A DNA stretch of 64,000 nt from Streptomyces finlayi. Lineage in GTDB: Bacteria; Actinomycetota; Actinomycetes; Streptomycetales; Streptomycetaceae. This document shows positions 53,940 to 61,894 of the stretch, in pieces (within the stretch, counting starts at the first letter, position 1; each line of letters starts with the position of its first letter). The notes under the pieces were generated by a model. That model was not told where the DNA came from. It made no database searches and saw only the letters and a list, made by a program, of their open reading frames with translations. Location: contig NZ_CP045702.1 in NCBI RefSeq assembly GCF_014216315.1, forward strand, positions 6,076,001 through 6,140,000. The letters run 5' to 3'. The position numbers and the translations under genes are program-made.

Positions 53940-54691
53940 GCCTCGCGGTCCGAGTCATTCCCTGCCTGGACGTGGACAACGGCCGGGTCGTCAAGGGCGT
54001 CAACTTCCAGAACCTGCGCGACGCCGGGGACCCCGTCGAGATGGCGAAGCTGTACGACGCCGAGGGCGCCGACGAGCTGACCTTCCTCGACATCACCGCG
54101 TCCAGCGGCGACCGGGAGACCACGTACGACGTGGTGCGCCGCACCGCCGAGCAGGTCTTCATCCCGCTCACGGTCGGCGGCGGTGTCCGCACCACCGAGG
54201 ACGTCGACAAGCTGCTGCGCGCCGGGGCCGACAAGGTCGGCGTCAACACCGCGGCCATCGCCAGGCCCGAGCTGATCCGCGAGATCGCCGAACGCTTCGG
54301 ACGCCAGGTGCTCGTGCTCTCGGTCGACGCCCGGCGCACCCCGGCGGGCACGTTCGAGGTGACGACGCACGGCGGCCGCAAGGGCACCGGCATCGACGCC
54401 GTCGAGTGGGCGCACCGGGCCGCCGAACTCGGCGCGGGCGAGATCCTGCTCAACTCGATGGACGCCGACGGCACGAAGGACGGCTACGACACCGAGATGA
54501 TCGCCGCCGTACGCAAGCACGTCACGGTCCCGGTCATCGCCTCCGGCGGTGCGGGCCGGCTCGCGGACTTCGCACCGGCCATCGAGGCGGGCGCCGACGC
54601 GGTGCTCGCCGCGTCCGTCTTCCACTTCGGTGACCTGCGGATCTCCGAGGTCAAGGGCGCTCTGCGGGAAGCCGGTCACCCGGTCCGCTGA
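53936..54691 (+). CDS. hisF: imidazole glycerol phosphate synthase cyclase subunit HisF
   Basis: This TIM-barrel lyase (251 residues) joins PRFAR and ammonia to give IGP and AICAR. Catalytic Asp residues are in VIPCLDVDNGRVVKGVNF and SMDADGTKDGYD, with phosphate-binding VGGGVRT and ASGGAG. It is the last gene of the main his operon and overlaps ridA. Confidence 0.98.
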   Translation: MSLAVRVIPCLDVDNGRVVKGVNFQNLRDAGDPVEMAKLYDAEGADELTFLDITASSGDRETTYDVVRRTAEQVFIPLTVGGGVRTTEDVDKLLRAGADKVGVNTAAIARPELIREIAERFGRQVLVLSVDARRTPAGTFEVTTHGGRKGTGIDAVEWAHRAAELGAGEILLNSMDADGTKDGYDTEMIAAVRKHVTVPVIASGGAGRLADFAPAIEAGADAVLAASVFHFGDLRISEVKGALREAGHPVR

Positions 54692-54708
54692 GCGGTCACA
54701 CGGCAGAA

Positions 54709-54747
54709 GGCCCCCGAGGGGCCGGCGGGCCCGGTCGCGAAGACCGG
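54709..54747 (+). terminator. tandem hairpins ending the his operon
   Basis: GGCCCC/GGGGCC (54709-54714 and 54718-54723) and CCGGTC/GACCGG (54731-54736 and 54742-54747) follow the hisF stop. The stems are modest and have no T-tract. Confidence 0.5.
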
Positions 54748-54904
54748 TGATCTCGCCGATGTGCGCACACGGGGTGCACCGCAAGAGTGGCGACCGCCAA
54801 CGAACAACGGCGGCAGCCACGCGGTGCACCCCGAAGCCTTGGGCGAGGTTTCCGGGGTTCCCCGAGCACGGTGTGGTTGCGCCACAACCGAGAGGACCCC
54901 CCTC

Positions 54905-55837
54905 GTGCACCAGCTCCTCCACTCCGGCGGCACCTCCCCGCGTCCGCACCGGACGCCCACGGGCCGCACCCGCACTCTCAGGAACCTGCTGGTCACCGCC
55001 GCCGCCACCGCCGGCCTGTTCACCGCGCTGATCCCCGCCGGTGCCCAGGCCGCCGACAACCCCTACCAGCGCGGTCCCGCACCGACCGTGTCGAGCATCG
55101 AGGCGAGCCGAGGCACGTACGCCGTCTCGGAGACCTCGGTCTCCTCGCTGGTGAGCGGCTTCGGCGGCGGCACCATCTACTACCCGACGTCCACCGCCGA
55201 CGGCACCTTCGGCGCGGTCGCCATCGCGCCCGGCTTCACCGCCTACCAGTCCAGCATGGCCTGGTACGGCCCCCGGCTGGCCTCCCAGGGCTTCGTCGTC
55301 TTCACCATCGACACCAACTCCACGATGGACCAGCCCGCCAGCCGCGGCGACCAGCTCCTGGCCGCGCTGGACTACCTGACGGAGCGGAGTTCGGTCCGCA
55401 GCCGGATCGACAGCTCCCGGCTCGGCGTGATGGGCCACTCCATGGGCGGAGGCGGCACGCTGGAGGCCGCCAAGGACCGTCCCTCGCTGAAGGCGGCGAT
55501 CCCGCTGACCGGCTGGAACACGGACAAGACGTGGCCGGAGGTGCGGACACCCACCCTGGTGGTCGGCGCGGACGGTGACACCGTCGCCTCGGTCGGCTCG
55601 CACTCCGAGCCGTTCTACAACTCACTGCCCAGCACGCTCGACAAGGCGTACCTGGAGCTGCGCAACGCCTCGCACTTCACGCCGAACTCCTCCAACACCA
55701 CGATCGCGAAGTACAGCATTTCGTGGCTGAAGCGGTTCATCGACAACGACACCCGGTACGAACAGTTCCTCTGCCCGCTGCCGCAGGCGAGCCTGACGAT
55801 CGCCGAGTACCGGGGTACCTGCCCGCACTCCTCCTAG
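54905..55837 (+). CDS. secreted polyester hydrolase / cutinase family (PETase-like)
   Basis: This 310-residue alpha/beta hydrolase has a signal peptide (hydrophobic about residues 27-48, ending AQAA). The catalytic triad is Ser179 (GHSMGGGG), Asp225 (GADGDTVA) and His257 (NASHF). The oxyanion segment is GFTAYQSSMAWYGPRLAS, with Trp204 in LTGWNTDKTW. The only cysteines of the mature part, Cys290 and Cys306, probably form the conserved C-terminal disulfide. The pattern matches bacterial cutinases of the Thermobifida TfCut2 and IsPETase superfamily (type I-like, lacking the second disulfide). The GTG at 54905 has AGAGGA upstream. Confidence 0.93.
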   Translation: MHQLLHSGGTSPRPHRTPTGRTRTLRNLLVTAAATAGLFTALIPAGAQAADNPYQRGPAPTVSSIEASRGTYAVSETSVSSLVSGFGGGTIYYPTSTADGTFGAVAIAPGFTAYQSSMAWYGPRLASQGFVVFTIDTNSTMDQPASRGDQLLAALDYLTERSSVRSRIDSSRLGVMGHSMGGGGTLEAAKDRPSLKAAIPLTGWNTDKTWPEVRTPTLVVGADGDTVASVGSHSEPFYNSLPSTLDKAYLELRNASHFTPNSSNTTIAKYSISWLKRFIDNDTRYEQFLCPLPQASLTIAEYRGTCPHSS

Positions 55838-55844
55838 AGCGCCG

Positions 55845-55883
55845 GGAAGGGCCGGGCCGGGTACGTCCCGGCCCGGCCCTTCC
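55845..55883. terminator. strong terminator after the polyester hydrolase gene
   Basis: A 17-bp perfect stem (55845-55861 with 55867-55883, loop TACGT) starts seven bases after the stop. Confidence 0.85.
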
Positions 55884-56025
55884 GTATGCCGCCACCCGGC
55901 CGGTGCTGTGCGGCCGCACAGCGGCAGGCGCCTCCCGTTGGGAGGCTGCCCTGCACCCGGCCGTCCCGGCGGAGCATCCGGACGGGCGTCTTCCGAGGTT
56001 GTTTACGCGGAAGTAACGTGACGGC

Positions 56026-58833
56026 GTGACCTCGTCCACGACCGTGCACAGTCCGCTCCGGCTGTACGGCCGCAGCGGTGAACTCGCCATCCTCGACACT
56101 CTGCTGGGGAGGCTGCGGGCGGGTGACGGCGGTGCGCTCGTCCTGACCGCGCCGCCCGGCCTCGGCCGTACCGCACTCCTGAGACGGACCGCCGAGGCCC
56201 ACCGCGCCTGCGACCAGGGGCCCGTGCTGTACGCGACGGGGGCGCCCGCCGAGCAGCGCCTGCCCTACAGCGGACTCCACGCCCTGCTCTGCTCGGCGCC
56301 CGGCGTCCTGCCCGCACAGGCCGACCGGGTGCTGCGCTCCGGAATCACCCCGGGCGGTCTGCTCGGCCTGCTGCGGGGCCTCGGCACCCAACGCCCCCTC
56401 CTGGTCTGCGTCGACGACGCACACGCCTGGGACCCCGACTCGCGTGCCGCGCTCGGCTTCGCCGCCCGCAGGCTCGGCGAGGGCAGCAGGGTCGCCGTCG
56501 TCCTCGGAGCCGAGGACGAGACCAGTTTCGCGGGACTGCCCGCGCTCCGGCTCGGCCCGCTCGACGACGACGCGTCGGCCGCCCTGCTGGAGCGGCTCAC
56601 CGAAGGAGCCGGGGGTGTCGACCCCGTCGTACGGAGCGAACTGCTGCGGGAAGCCGCAGGGAACCCGCGGATGCTCGCCGGACTCGCGTGCCGCCTCACC
56701 CCCGACCAGCTGGCCGGGCGCACCGCACTGCCCTATCCGCTGCCCGGCGGCGAGAGCGTGCTCGACTCCCACGCGGCCCACCTCGACGCCCTCGCCCCGG
56801 AGACCCGGACCCTCCTTCTCCTGGCCGCCGCGGCCGAGGAACACGAACCCGAAGGGGCGGGGGCGGACGCCGCGCTGCTGCTGCGGGCCGGTGCCGGGGC
56901 CGGACTCGCCTCCGGCTTCCTGGACCACGTACTCCTCGGCTCCACCGGGATCACGGGCATCCTCCAACGTGCGGGCAGCCGCCTGCACTTCAGCCACCCG
57001 CTGCTGCGCCGCGCCGTTCTGCACCGGGCGTCCCCGGCCAGGCGCAGGGCCGTCCACGAACTGCTCGCCACCCTCCTGTCCGGTCCGTGCGCACCGCCGC
57101 TGCCCCCGCTCGTCCAGCGGGCCTGCGCCGCGCCAGGACCCGACGCGGCGCTCGCCGGACAACTGGCGGCCGCCGCCGTCGCACCCCGCCCGCACGCCGA
57201 ACGGTCCGCGGCGCTCGCCCGGTCCGCCGCGCTCTCCACCGACGGCACCCTGCGCGCCGCACGGTTCGCCGCCGCGGCGGAGCACGCCCGGCTGGCGGGC
57301 GACGCGGCCCGCTCCCGCGCCCTGCTGGCCCGCACCGGACCGCACCCGGTGACCGGCGGCCCCTCCTCGTACGGCACGGTCCGGGGGAGCGGCACCCCGA
57401 CGGCCGGCGGCCTCGCCGCCTACGTACGCGGGATGCTCGCCCTGCGCGACGGACCGGCCGCCGACGCCAGGGAAGCACTGATCGCCGCAGCCGCCCTGCT
57501 CGCCGCGCACGATCCGCGCCGCACCCTCGACGCCCTGCTCGGCGCGGCCGAGGCGGCCTGGGCGATGGGGGACGCCCTGGCCTATCTGGACGCCATGAAC
57601 CGCATCCCCGACTACGCGCACGACGTGGGCGTGGAGCGGTACCGCGCCGGGATGTGCGCCATGCTCGACGGGCGCACCGGCGAGGGCCATGCGCTGCTGC
57701 GAGGCTGCCTCGACCCCGCCGAGGGCGCCGAGGACCCGGCGGCCCTGCTGCGGGCCGGGGTCTGCGCGCTGGTGCTCGGGGACGTCGAGGACGCCTGCCG
57801 GGCCGGTGCCCGCACGCTCGCCGCCGTGCGCACCCGCGGGCCCGAGGCGCTGCTGCCGCAGGTGCTGGAGCATCTCGCCTACGCCGAACTGCGGGCCGGC
57901 CGGCACGCGAGGGCCCGCGCGCACGCCCTGGAGGGGCTGCACGCGGCCCGCCGTACCGGGCAGCCCAACTCCTCCGCCCATCTGCACGCCGTCCTGGCGC
58001 TCGCCGCCTCGGTGGAGGGTCCTGCCGAGGCGTGCGCCGCCCACTGCGACGCCGCGCTGGCCGGTGCGGGGCCGCACGGCCTCGCCCAGGCGGCGACGCT
58101 CGCGACCTGGGCCGTCGCCCGCGCCGACCTGGCGGCCGGACGTCCGGGCGAGGCGGCGGCCAGGCTCGCGCCGCTGGTCGGCCCCGGGCCCCGGCGCGGC
58201 CACTTCGCCACCCGGCTGCTCGCCATACCGTGCTACATCGAGGCAGCGGTGCTCTCCGGCCGCGCGGACGAGTGGCCCGACGGTCTCGCGGCGGCCGTCG
58301 AGGAATTCGCCGCATGGTCTGAACGCACCACCGACCCGCAGGTCCCCGCCCAGCTGGCCCGCTGCCGGGCCCTGCTGGCACCCCCGGAGGAGGCCGCCGC
58401 CCGCTACGAGGAAGCCATGGCCCACCACGACCGGGCGGGCGGCGACTTCGAACGCGCCCGCACGCAGCTCCTCCACGGGCAGTGGCTGCGGCGCCGCAGG
58501 CAGACCCGCGCGGCCCGGGGCCCCCTGCGGGACGCCCTGGTCGCCTTCGAACGCTGCTCCGCCCGCGCCTGGGCGGCCCGCGCCGCAGGGGAACTCCGTG
58601 CGGCCGGGGAGGCGGTCGACGCACCGGAGGCAATCGGTCCGGCACCGCTCGCCGGGCTCACTCCGCAGCAGCAGCGGATCGCCCGGTACGTCGCGGAGGG
58701 CGCCACCAACCGGGAGGTGGCGGTGCGCCTGTCGGTGAGCCCCCGGACGGTCGACCACCATCTGCGCAACGTCTTCGCCACCCTGGGGATCAGGTCCCGC
58801 ACCGAGCTCGCCAGGGTCCTGGGCCGTCCTTAA
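56026..58833 (+). CDS. LAL-type LuxR family transcriptional regulator
   Basis: This 935-residue protein has an N-terminal AAA/ATPase domain, a long helical-repeat middle and a C-terminal LuxR helix-turn-helix (GLTPQQQRIARYVAEGATNRE through VSPRTVDHHLRNVF). The P-loop reads PPGLGRTAL, with Arg48 in place of the usual Lys, while Walker B VCVDDAHAWD is intact. LAL regulators often act in secondary metabolism or sugar use; the target is unknown. The GTG at 56026 follows TAACGT by six bases (possible leaderless start). Confidence 0.92.
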   Translation: MTSSTTVHSPLRLYGRSGELAILDTLLGRLRAGDGGALVLTAPPGLGRTALLRRTAEAHRACDQGPVLYATGAPAEQRLPYSGLHALLCSAPGVLPAQADRVLRSGITPGGLLGLLRGLGTQRPLLVCVDDAHAWDPDSRAALGFAARRLGEGSRVAVVLGAEDETSFAGLPALRLGPLDDDASAALLERLTEGAGGVDPVVRSELLREAAGNPRMLAGLACRLTPDQLAGRTALPYPLPGGESVLDSHAAHLDALAPETRTLLLLAAAAEEHEPEGAGADAALLLRAGAGAGLASGFLDHVLLGSTGITGILQRAGSRLHFSHPLLRRAVLHRASPARRRAVHELLATLLSGPCAPPLPPLVQRACAAPGPDAALAGQLAAAAVAPRPHAERSAALARSAALSTDGTLRAARFAAAAEHARLAGDAARSRALLARTGPHPVTGGPSSYGTVRGSGTPTAGGLAAYVRGMLALRDGPAADAREALIAAAALLAAHDPRRTLDALLGAAEAAWAMGDALAYLDAMNRIPDYAHDVGVERYRAGMCAMLDGRTGEGHALLRGCLDPAEGAEDPAALLRAGVCALVLGDVEDACRAGARTLAAVRTRGPEALLPQVLEHLAYAELRAGRHARARAHALEGLHAARRTGQPNSSAHLHAVLALAASVEGPAEACAAHCDAALAGAGPHGLAQAATLATWAVARADLAAGRPGEAAARLAPLVGPGPRRGHFATRLLAIPCYIEAAVLSGRADEWPDGLAAAVEEFAAWSERTTDPQVPAQLARCRALLAPPEEAAARYEEAMAHHDRAGGDFERARTQLLHGQWLRRRRQTRAARGPLRDALVAFERCSARAWAARAAGELRAAGEAVDAPEAIGPAPLAGLTPQQQRIARYVAEGATNREVAVRLSVSPRTVDHHLRNVFATLGIRSRTELARVLGRP

Positions 58834-59040
58834 GGGGCGGCATTCCGGTGCGCGGCAGCCGCGTGTGTCCGGGAGGTTGCAGGACCGTGATGATAAGAAC
58901 TCCGCAGACCCCTAGGTACCGACTGGGCGGTATGTCATTCTGCGGGCGTCAGGATCATCGGTGTGCTCGTGCCCAAGGCAGGGCCGGGTGCACCGGAGCC
59001 GGTCTGTCCACGAACCGGCCGAGTCCCGGTGGAGGCCGCC

Positions 59041-60375
59041 ATGCCACAGCTCGTACGTTCACGGATCAGGGCGCTGCACGGACCGCCCCCCGTAGCGCCG
59101 TCGCCGCACCGCTTCCGTTCGCTGGCCGACCGCGAGGCCGTCGCCGCGCTGCACCGGGCCGCCCGGGTGCTCATCGAAAGCCTCCCCGAGCTCACGGACC
59201 GGCTCGTCGAGGCGCTCCGGGAGCAGGAGCCCGCCTACCGCACGGCCATCGAGAACGAACCGGCCGAGGTGTGGCAGGAGGTGAACCACTCGCTGCGGCA
59301 CAACGTCGGTTCGCTGATCCAGCCCCGCGAGTTCCGGGACGCCGCCCACCGGACGTCCCGGTGGATCGGCGAGGCCCGCGCCAAGCAGGGCGTACCGCTC
59401 GACGCGGTGCTGCACGCCTTCCGCATGGGTGGCGCGATGGTGTGGCAGGACCTCGTCGACGAGACCGCGCGCCGTCACCCCGAGGACATCCGGCTGCTCG
59501 TCCACGTCGCCGCCGACGTCTGGAACTTCGTCGACGAGCACTGCGCCGTGGTCGCGGACGCCTACCGGCAGGCCGAACGCCGGCTGGTCTGGCGGCGCGA
59601 GAACCAGCAGCGTCTGATGACGGCGGCCCTGCTCGACGGCACCGCCCGGATCGCGGACCTGCCCGACGCCGCGGCGATGCTGGGGCTCCCGGTGGACGGC
59701 CGGTACGCCGTGCTCGCGGTCGCCGCCGCGCGCCGCGCCCCGCACGGCGCGGACGAACAGCCGCTGAGGCTGCCCGCCGGCACGGACGTGCTGTGGCACC
59801 CGGGCCAGGACGCCGAGTTCGCGATCCTGGCACTGACCGCGTCACCCGCCGCTGCGGTGTCCGGTGACCAGCAGGCCGAAGGGGAGGGGACGGGCCTGCC
59901 CGGCCAGGATGAACTCGCCTCCCTCACCGCCGAGCTGGGGGCGGCGCCGGGGACCCGGGTCGGCATCAGCTCCGTGGTCGACGGACTCGCCGCGCTCGGT
60001 GACGCCCGCAGGCTCGCCGAGACCGCGCTGCGGTCCTGCCCCTCGTCGGGCGGTGTCGTCCTGCTCGACGAGCACCTGCCGACCGCCCTGGTCGTCTCGT
60101 CCCCGGGCCTCGGCAAGGCCCTGGCCGACCGGGTACTGGGGCCGCTCGACCGCCTCGACCCGGCGGACCGCGACGTACTGATCGAGACGCTCACCGCCTG
60201 GCTCGACTCCGACGGTTCGGCGCAGCGGGCCGGGGCGCGGCTGTACTGCCACCGCAACACGGTGCTGAACCGTCTGCGGCGCTTCGAGCAGCTGACGGGG
60301 CGGTGTCTGACGCGTCCTTCCGACGCGGTGGAGGTCTCCCTGGCGCTGGCGGCGCGGCGGCTGCTCGGCGCGTGA
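59041..60375 (+). CDS. PucR family transcriptional regulator
   Basis: This 444-residue protein has an N-terminal helical sensor-like domain (RFRSLADREAVAALHRAARVL to VVADAYRQAERR), a GGDEF-like/PucR central region and a C-terminal PucR helix-turn-helix (TLTAWLDSDGSAQRAG, YCHRNTVLNRLRRFEQLTG). The signal and targets are unknown. I use the ATG at 59041 because TGGAGG lies six bases upstream; a GTG at 58963 would add 26 residues. It is monocistronic. Confidence 0.88.
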   Translation: MPQLVRSRIRALHGPPPVAPSPHRFRSLADREAVAALHRAARVLIESLPELTDRLVEALREQEPAYRTAIENEPAEVWQEVNHSLRHNVGSLIQPREFRDAAHRTSRWIGEARAKQGVPLDAVLHAFRMGGAMVWQDLVDETARRHPEDIRLLVHVAADVWNFVDEHCAVVADAYRQAERRLVWRRENQQRLMTAALLDGTARIADLPDAAAMLGLPVDGRYAVLAVAAARRAPHGADEQPLRLPAGTDVLWHPGQDAEFAILALTASPAAAVSGDQQAEGEGTGLPGQDELASLTAELGAAPGTRVGISSVVDGLAALGDARRLAETALRSCPSSGGVVLLDEHLPTALVVSSPGLGKALADRVLGPLDRLDPADRDVLIETLTAWLDSDGSAQRAGARLYCHRNTVLNRLRRFEQLTGRCLTRPSDAVEVSLALAARRLLGA

Positions 60376-60440
60376 GGTGGGGCGGGGCGGTGCGGGGCGG
60401 GCATCCCGGGGATCGGTCCGCCGGGGGTCCGATCCCCGGA

Positions 60441-60580
60441 CGGGCTTGAAGTGGCCCTCGGGTCGGCATGCGCAGCCGGGGCGGGCTTGAAGCGGTCCCC
60501 GGCCCGCACGTCCGGCCGGGGCGGGCTTGGGGTGGTCCTCGGGTCGGCGTGTGCAGCCGGGACGGGTTCGAAGTGCCCTC
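60441..60580. repeat. degenerate 40/41-bp tandem repeat
   Basis: Units lie at 60441-60481, 60482-60521 and 60522-60562, with a partial unit from 60563. Each begins CGGGCTTGAAG-like and ends in GGCCGGGG/CAGCCGGGA. Units one and three are the most alike. The repeat separates the PucR gene from the remnant at about 60578. Confidence 0.8.
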
Positions 60581-60727
60581 CAAGCCCTCAGCTACCCCGT
60601 CACGGGAGCGGCCGTCGCCCTCTGGGGCACCGGCCCCGTCTTCGTGGCCTCCGCCGCCCTCTGCGCGGCGGGAGGCGTCGTGGGACTGGCCGTCACCGCC
60701 CTCCGCCGCGCCGAACTCCCACGCTGA
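60578..60727 (+). pseudogene. remnant resembling the C-terminal end of an MFS transporter
   Basis: The frame ends with a hydrophobic helix (GTGPVFVASAALCAAGGVVGLAVTAL) followed by the short basic tail RRAELPR, as at the end of MFS permeases. No upstream transporter sequence is present; the frame enters the tandem repeat. It probably records a deletion. Confidence 0.5.
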
Positions 60728-60772
60728 GAGCCACCCGGAACGGGGCACCCGGGGCCCCGGGGAGGGCGGCCC

Positions 60773-61405
60773 CTACATCCCGAGCTGCGACAACTGCAGC
60801 CTGGCCACGGTGTCCTCGTCGCCCTCCAGCCCCACCTTCGCCGTGTCCTGGCGTCCGCTCACGAACATCAGCAGTTCACCCGGCTCTCCGGTGACCGTCA
60901 CCACCGGGGACCCCTTGCGCGCGACCGCCGTCTGGCCGTCCGGGCGGCGCAGCACGAGGCCGACCGGGGACCGGCGGCCCATCAGCCGGGCCGTCCGTTC
61001 CAGGCGCGACCACAGCACATCGGCGAAGACCGGGTCCAGCACGCGCGGCGACCAGTCGGGCTGGGCCCGGCGCACATCCTCCGCGTGGACGTAGAACTCG
61101 ACCGTGTTGGCCGCCTCGTCCACCTGCTTCAGGGCGAAGGGGGACAGCCGCGGAGGACCCGTACGGATGAGCTGGATCAGTTCCTCGTACGGCTTCGCCG
61201 CGAATTCGGCCTGCACCCGCTCCAGCCGGTTCTTGAGCGCACCCAGCAGGACCCCGCCCGCCGCGTCCGGACGGCGCTCGCGCACCGCCACATGGGCGGC
61301 CAGGTCACGGGTCCTCCAGCCGTCGCACAGAGTCATCGCATCGGGGCCCGCCGCCTCCAACAGGTCGGCGAACAGAAGACGTTCACGTTTCGCATGGGTC
61401 GACAT
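60773..61405 (-). CDS. TIGR03085 family (maleylpyruvate isomerase-like) metal-binding protein
   Basis: This 210-residue protein has the N-terminal DinB/MDMPI-like motif RERLLFADLLEAAGPDAMTLCDGWRTRDLAAHVAVRE, where the His in AAHVAV may bind metal, and the later FYVHAEDVRRAQ. Function is unknown. The ATG at 61405 follows TACGCT (61418-61413, minus strand) by seven bases, suggesting leaderless expression. It is divergent from hisI. Confidence 0.87.
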   Translation of the reverse strand: MSTHAKRERLLFADLLEAAGPDAMTLCDGWRTRDLAAHVAVRERRPDAAGGVLLGALKNRLERVQAEFAAKPYEELIQLIRTGPPRLSPFALKQVDEAANTVEFYVHAEDVRRAQPDWSPRVLDPVFADVLWSRLERTARLMGRRSPVGLVLRRPDGQTAVARKGSPVVTVTGEPGELLMFVSGRQDTAKVGLEGDEDTVARLQLSQLGM

Positions 61406-61490
61406 ATCCGCAAGCGTACGACCGGGTCCCGCGGTCCGCCCAGTGGACGCACGCCCGGAAGGACGTCCCCGCCACGGCACAATGGGTGAC

Positions 61491-61883
61491 ATGACCAGCA
61501 AGCCCACGCCCGGCACGCCGTCGCCCGGCACACCCGCCAGCAACCTCGACCCCGCCATCGCCGCCCGCCTCAGGCGCGGCGCCGACGGACTGGTCCCCGC
61601 CATCGCCCAGCAGTACGACACGGGCGAGGTCCTGATGCTGGGCTGGATGGACGACGAGGCACTCCACCGCACCCTCACCACGGGGCGCTGCACCTACTGG
61701 TCGCGCAGCCGCCAGGAGTACTGGGTCAAGGGCGACACCTCCGGCCACATCCAGCAGGTCAAGTCCGTCGCCCTCGACTGCGACGCCGACACCGTCCTCG
61801 TCCGGGTGGACCAGACCGGCGCCGCCTGCCACACGGGCGACCGCACCTGTTTCGACGCCGACGTCCTCCTCCTCGCGCAGTAA
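61491..61883 (+). CDS. hisI: phosphoribosyl-AMP cyclohydrolase HisI
   Basis: This 130-residue metalloenzyme opens the PR-AMP ring in histidine synthesis. GEVLMLGWMDDEALHRTLTTG, YWSRSRQEYWVKGDTSGH, the DCDADTVLVRV acid cluster and the Cys residues in AACHTGDRTCF are visible. It is monofunctional (no HisE part). It lies apart from the main his operon and 11 bases before trpE, so the two are likely cotranscribed. Confidence 0.97.
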   Translation: MTSKPTPGTPSPGTPASNLDPAIAARLRRGADGLVPAIAQQYDTGEVLMLGWMDDEALHRTLTTGRCTYWSRSRQEYWVKGDTSGHIQQVKSVALDCDADTVLVRVDQTGAACHTGDRTCFDADVLLLAQ

Positions 61884-61894
61884 GGTCACCGGCC

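Noticed and set aside
54692..60772. Genomic island between hisF and hisI
   Set aside because: Base composition and codon use match the neighbours, and no integrase, tRNA or direct-repeat ends were seen.
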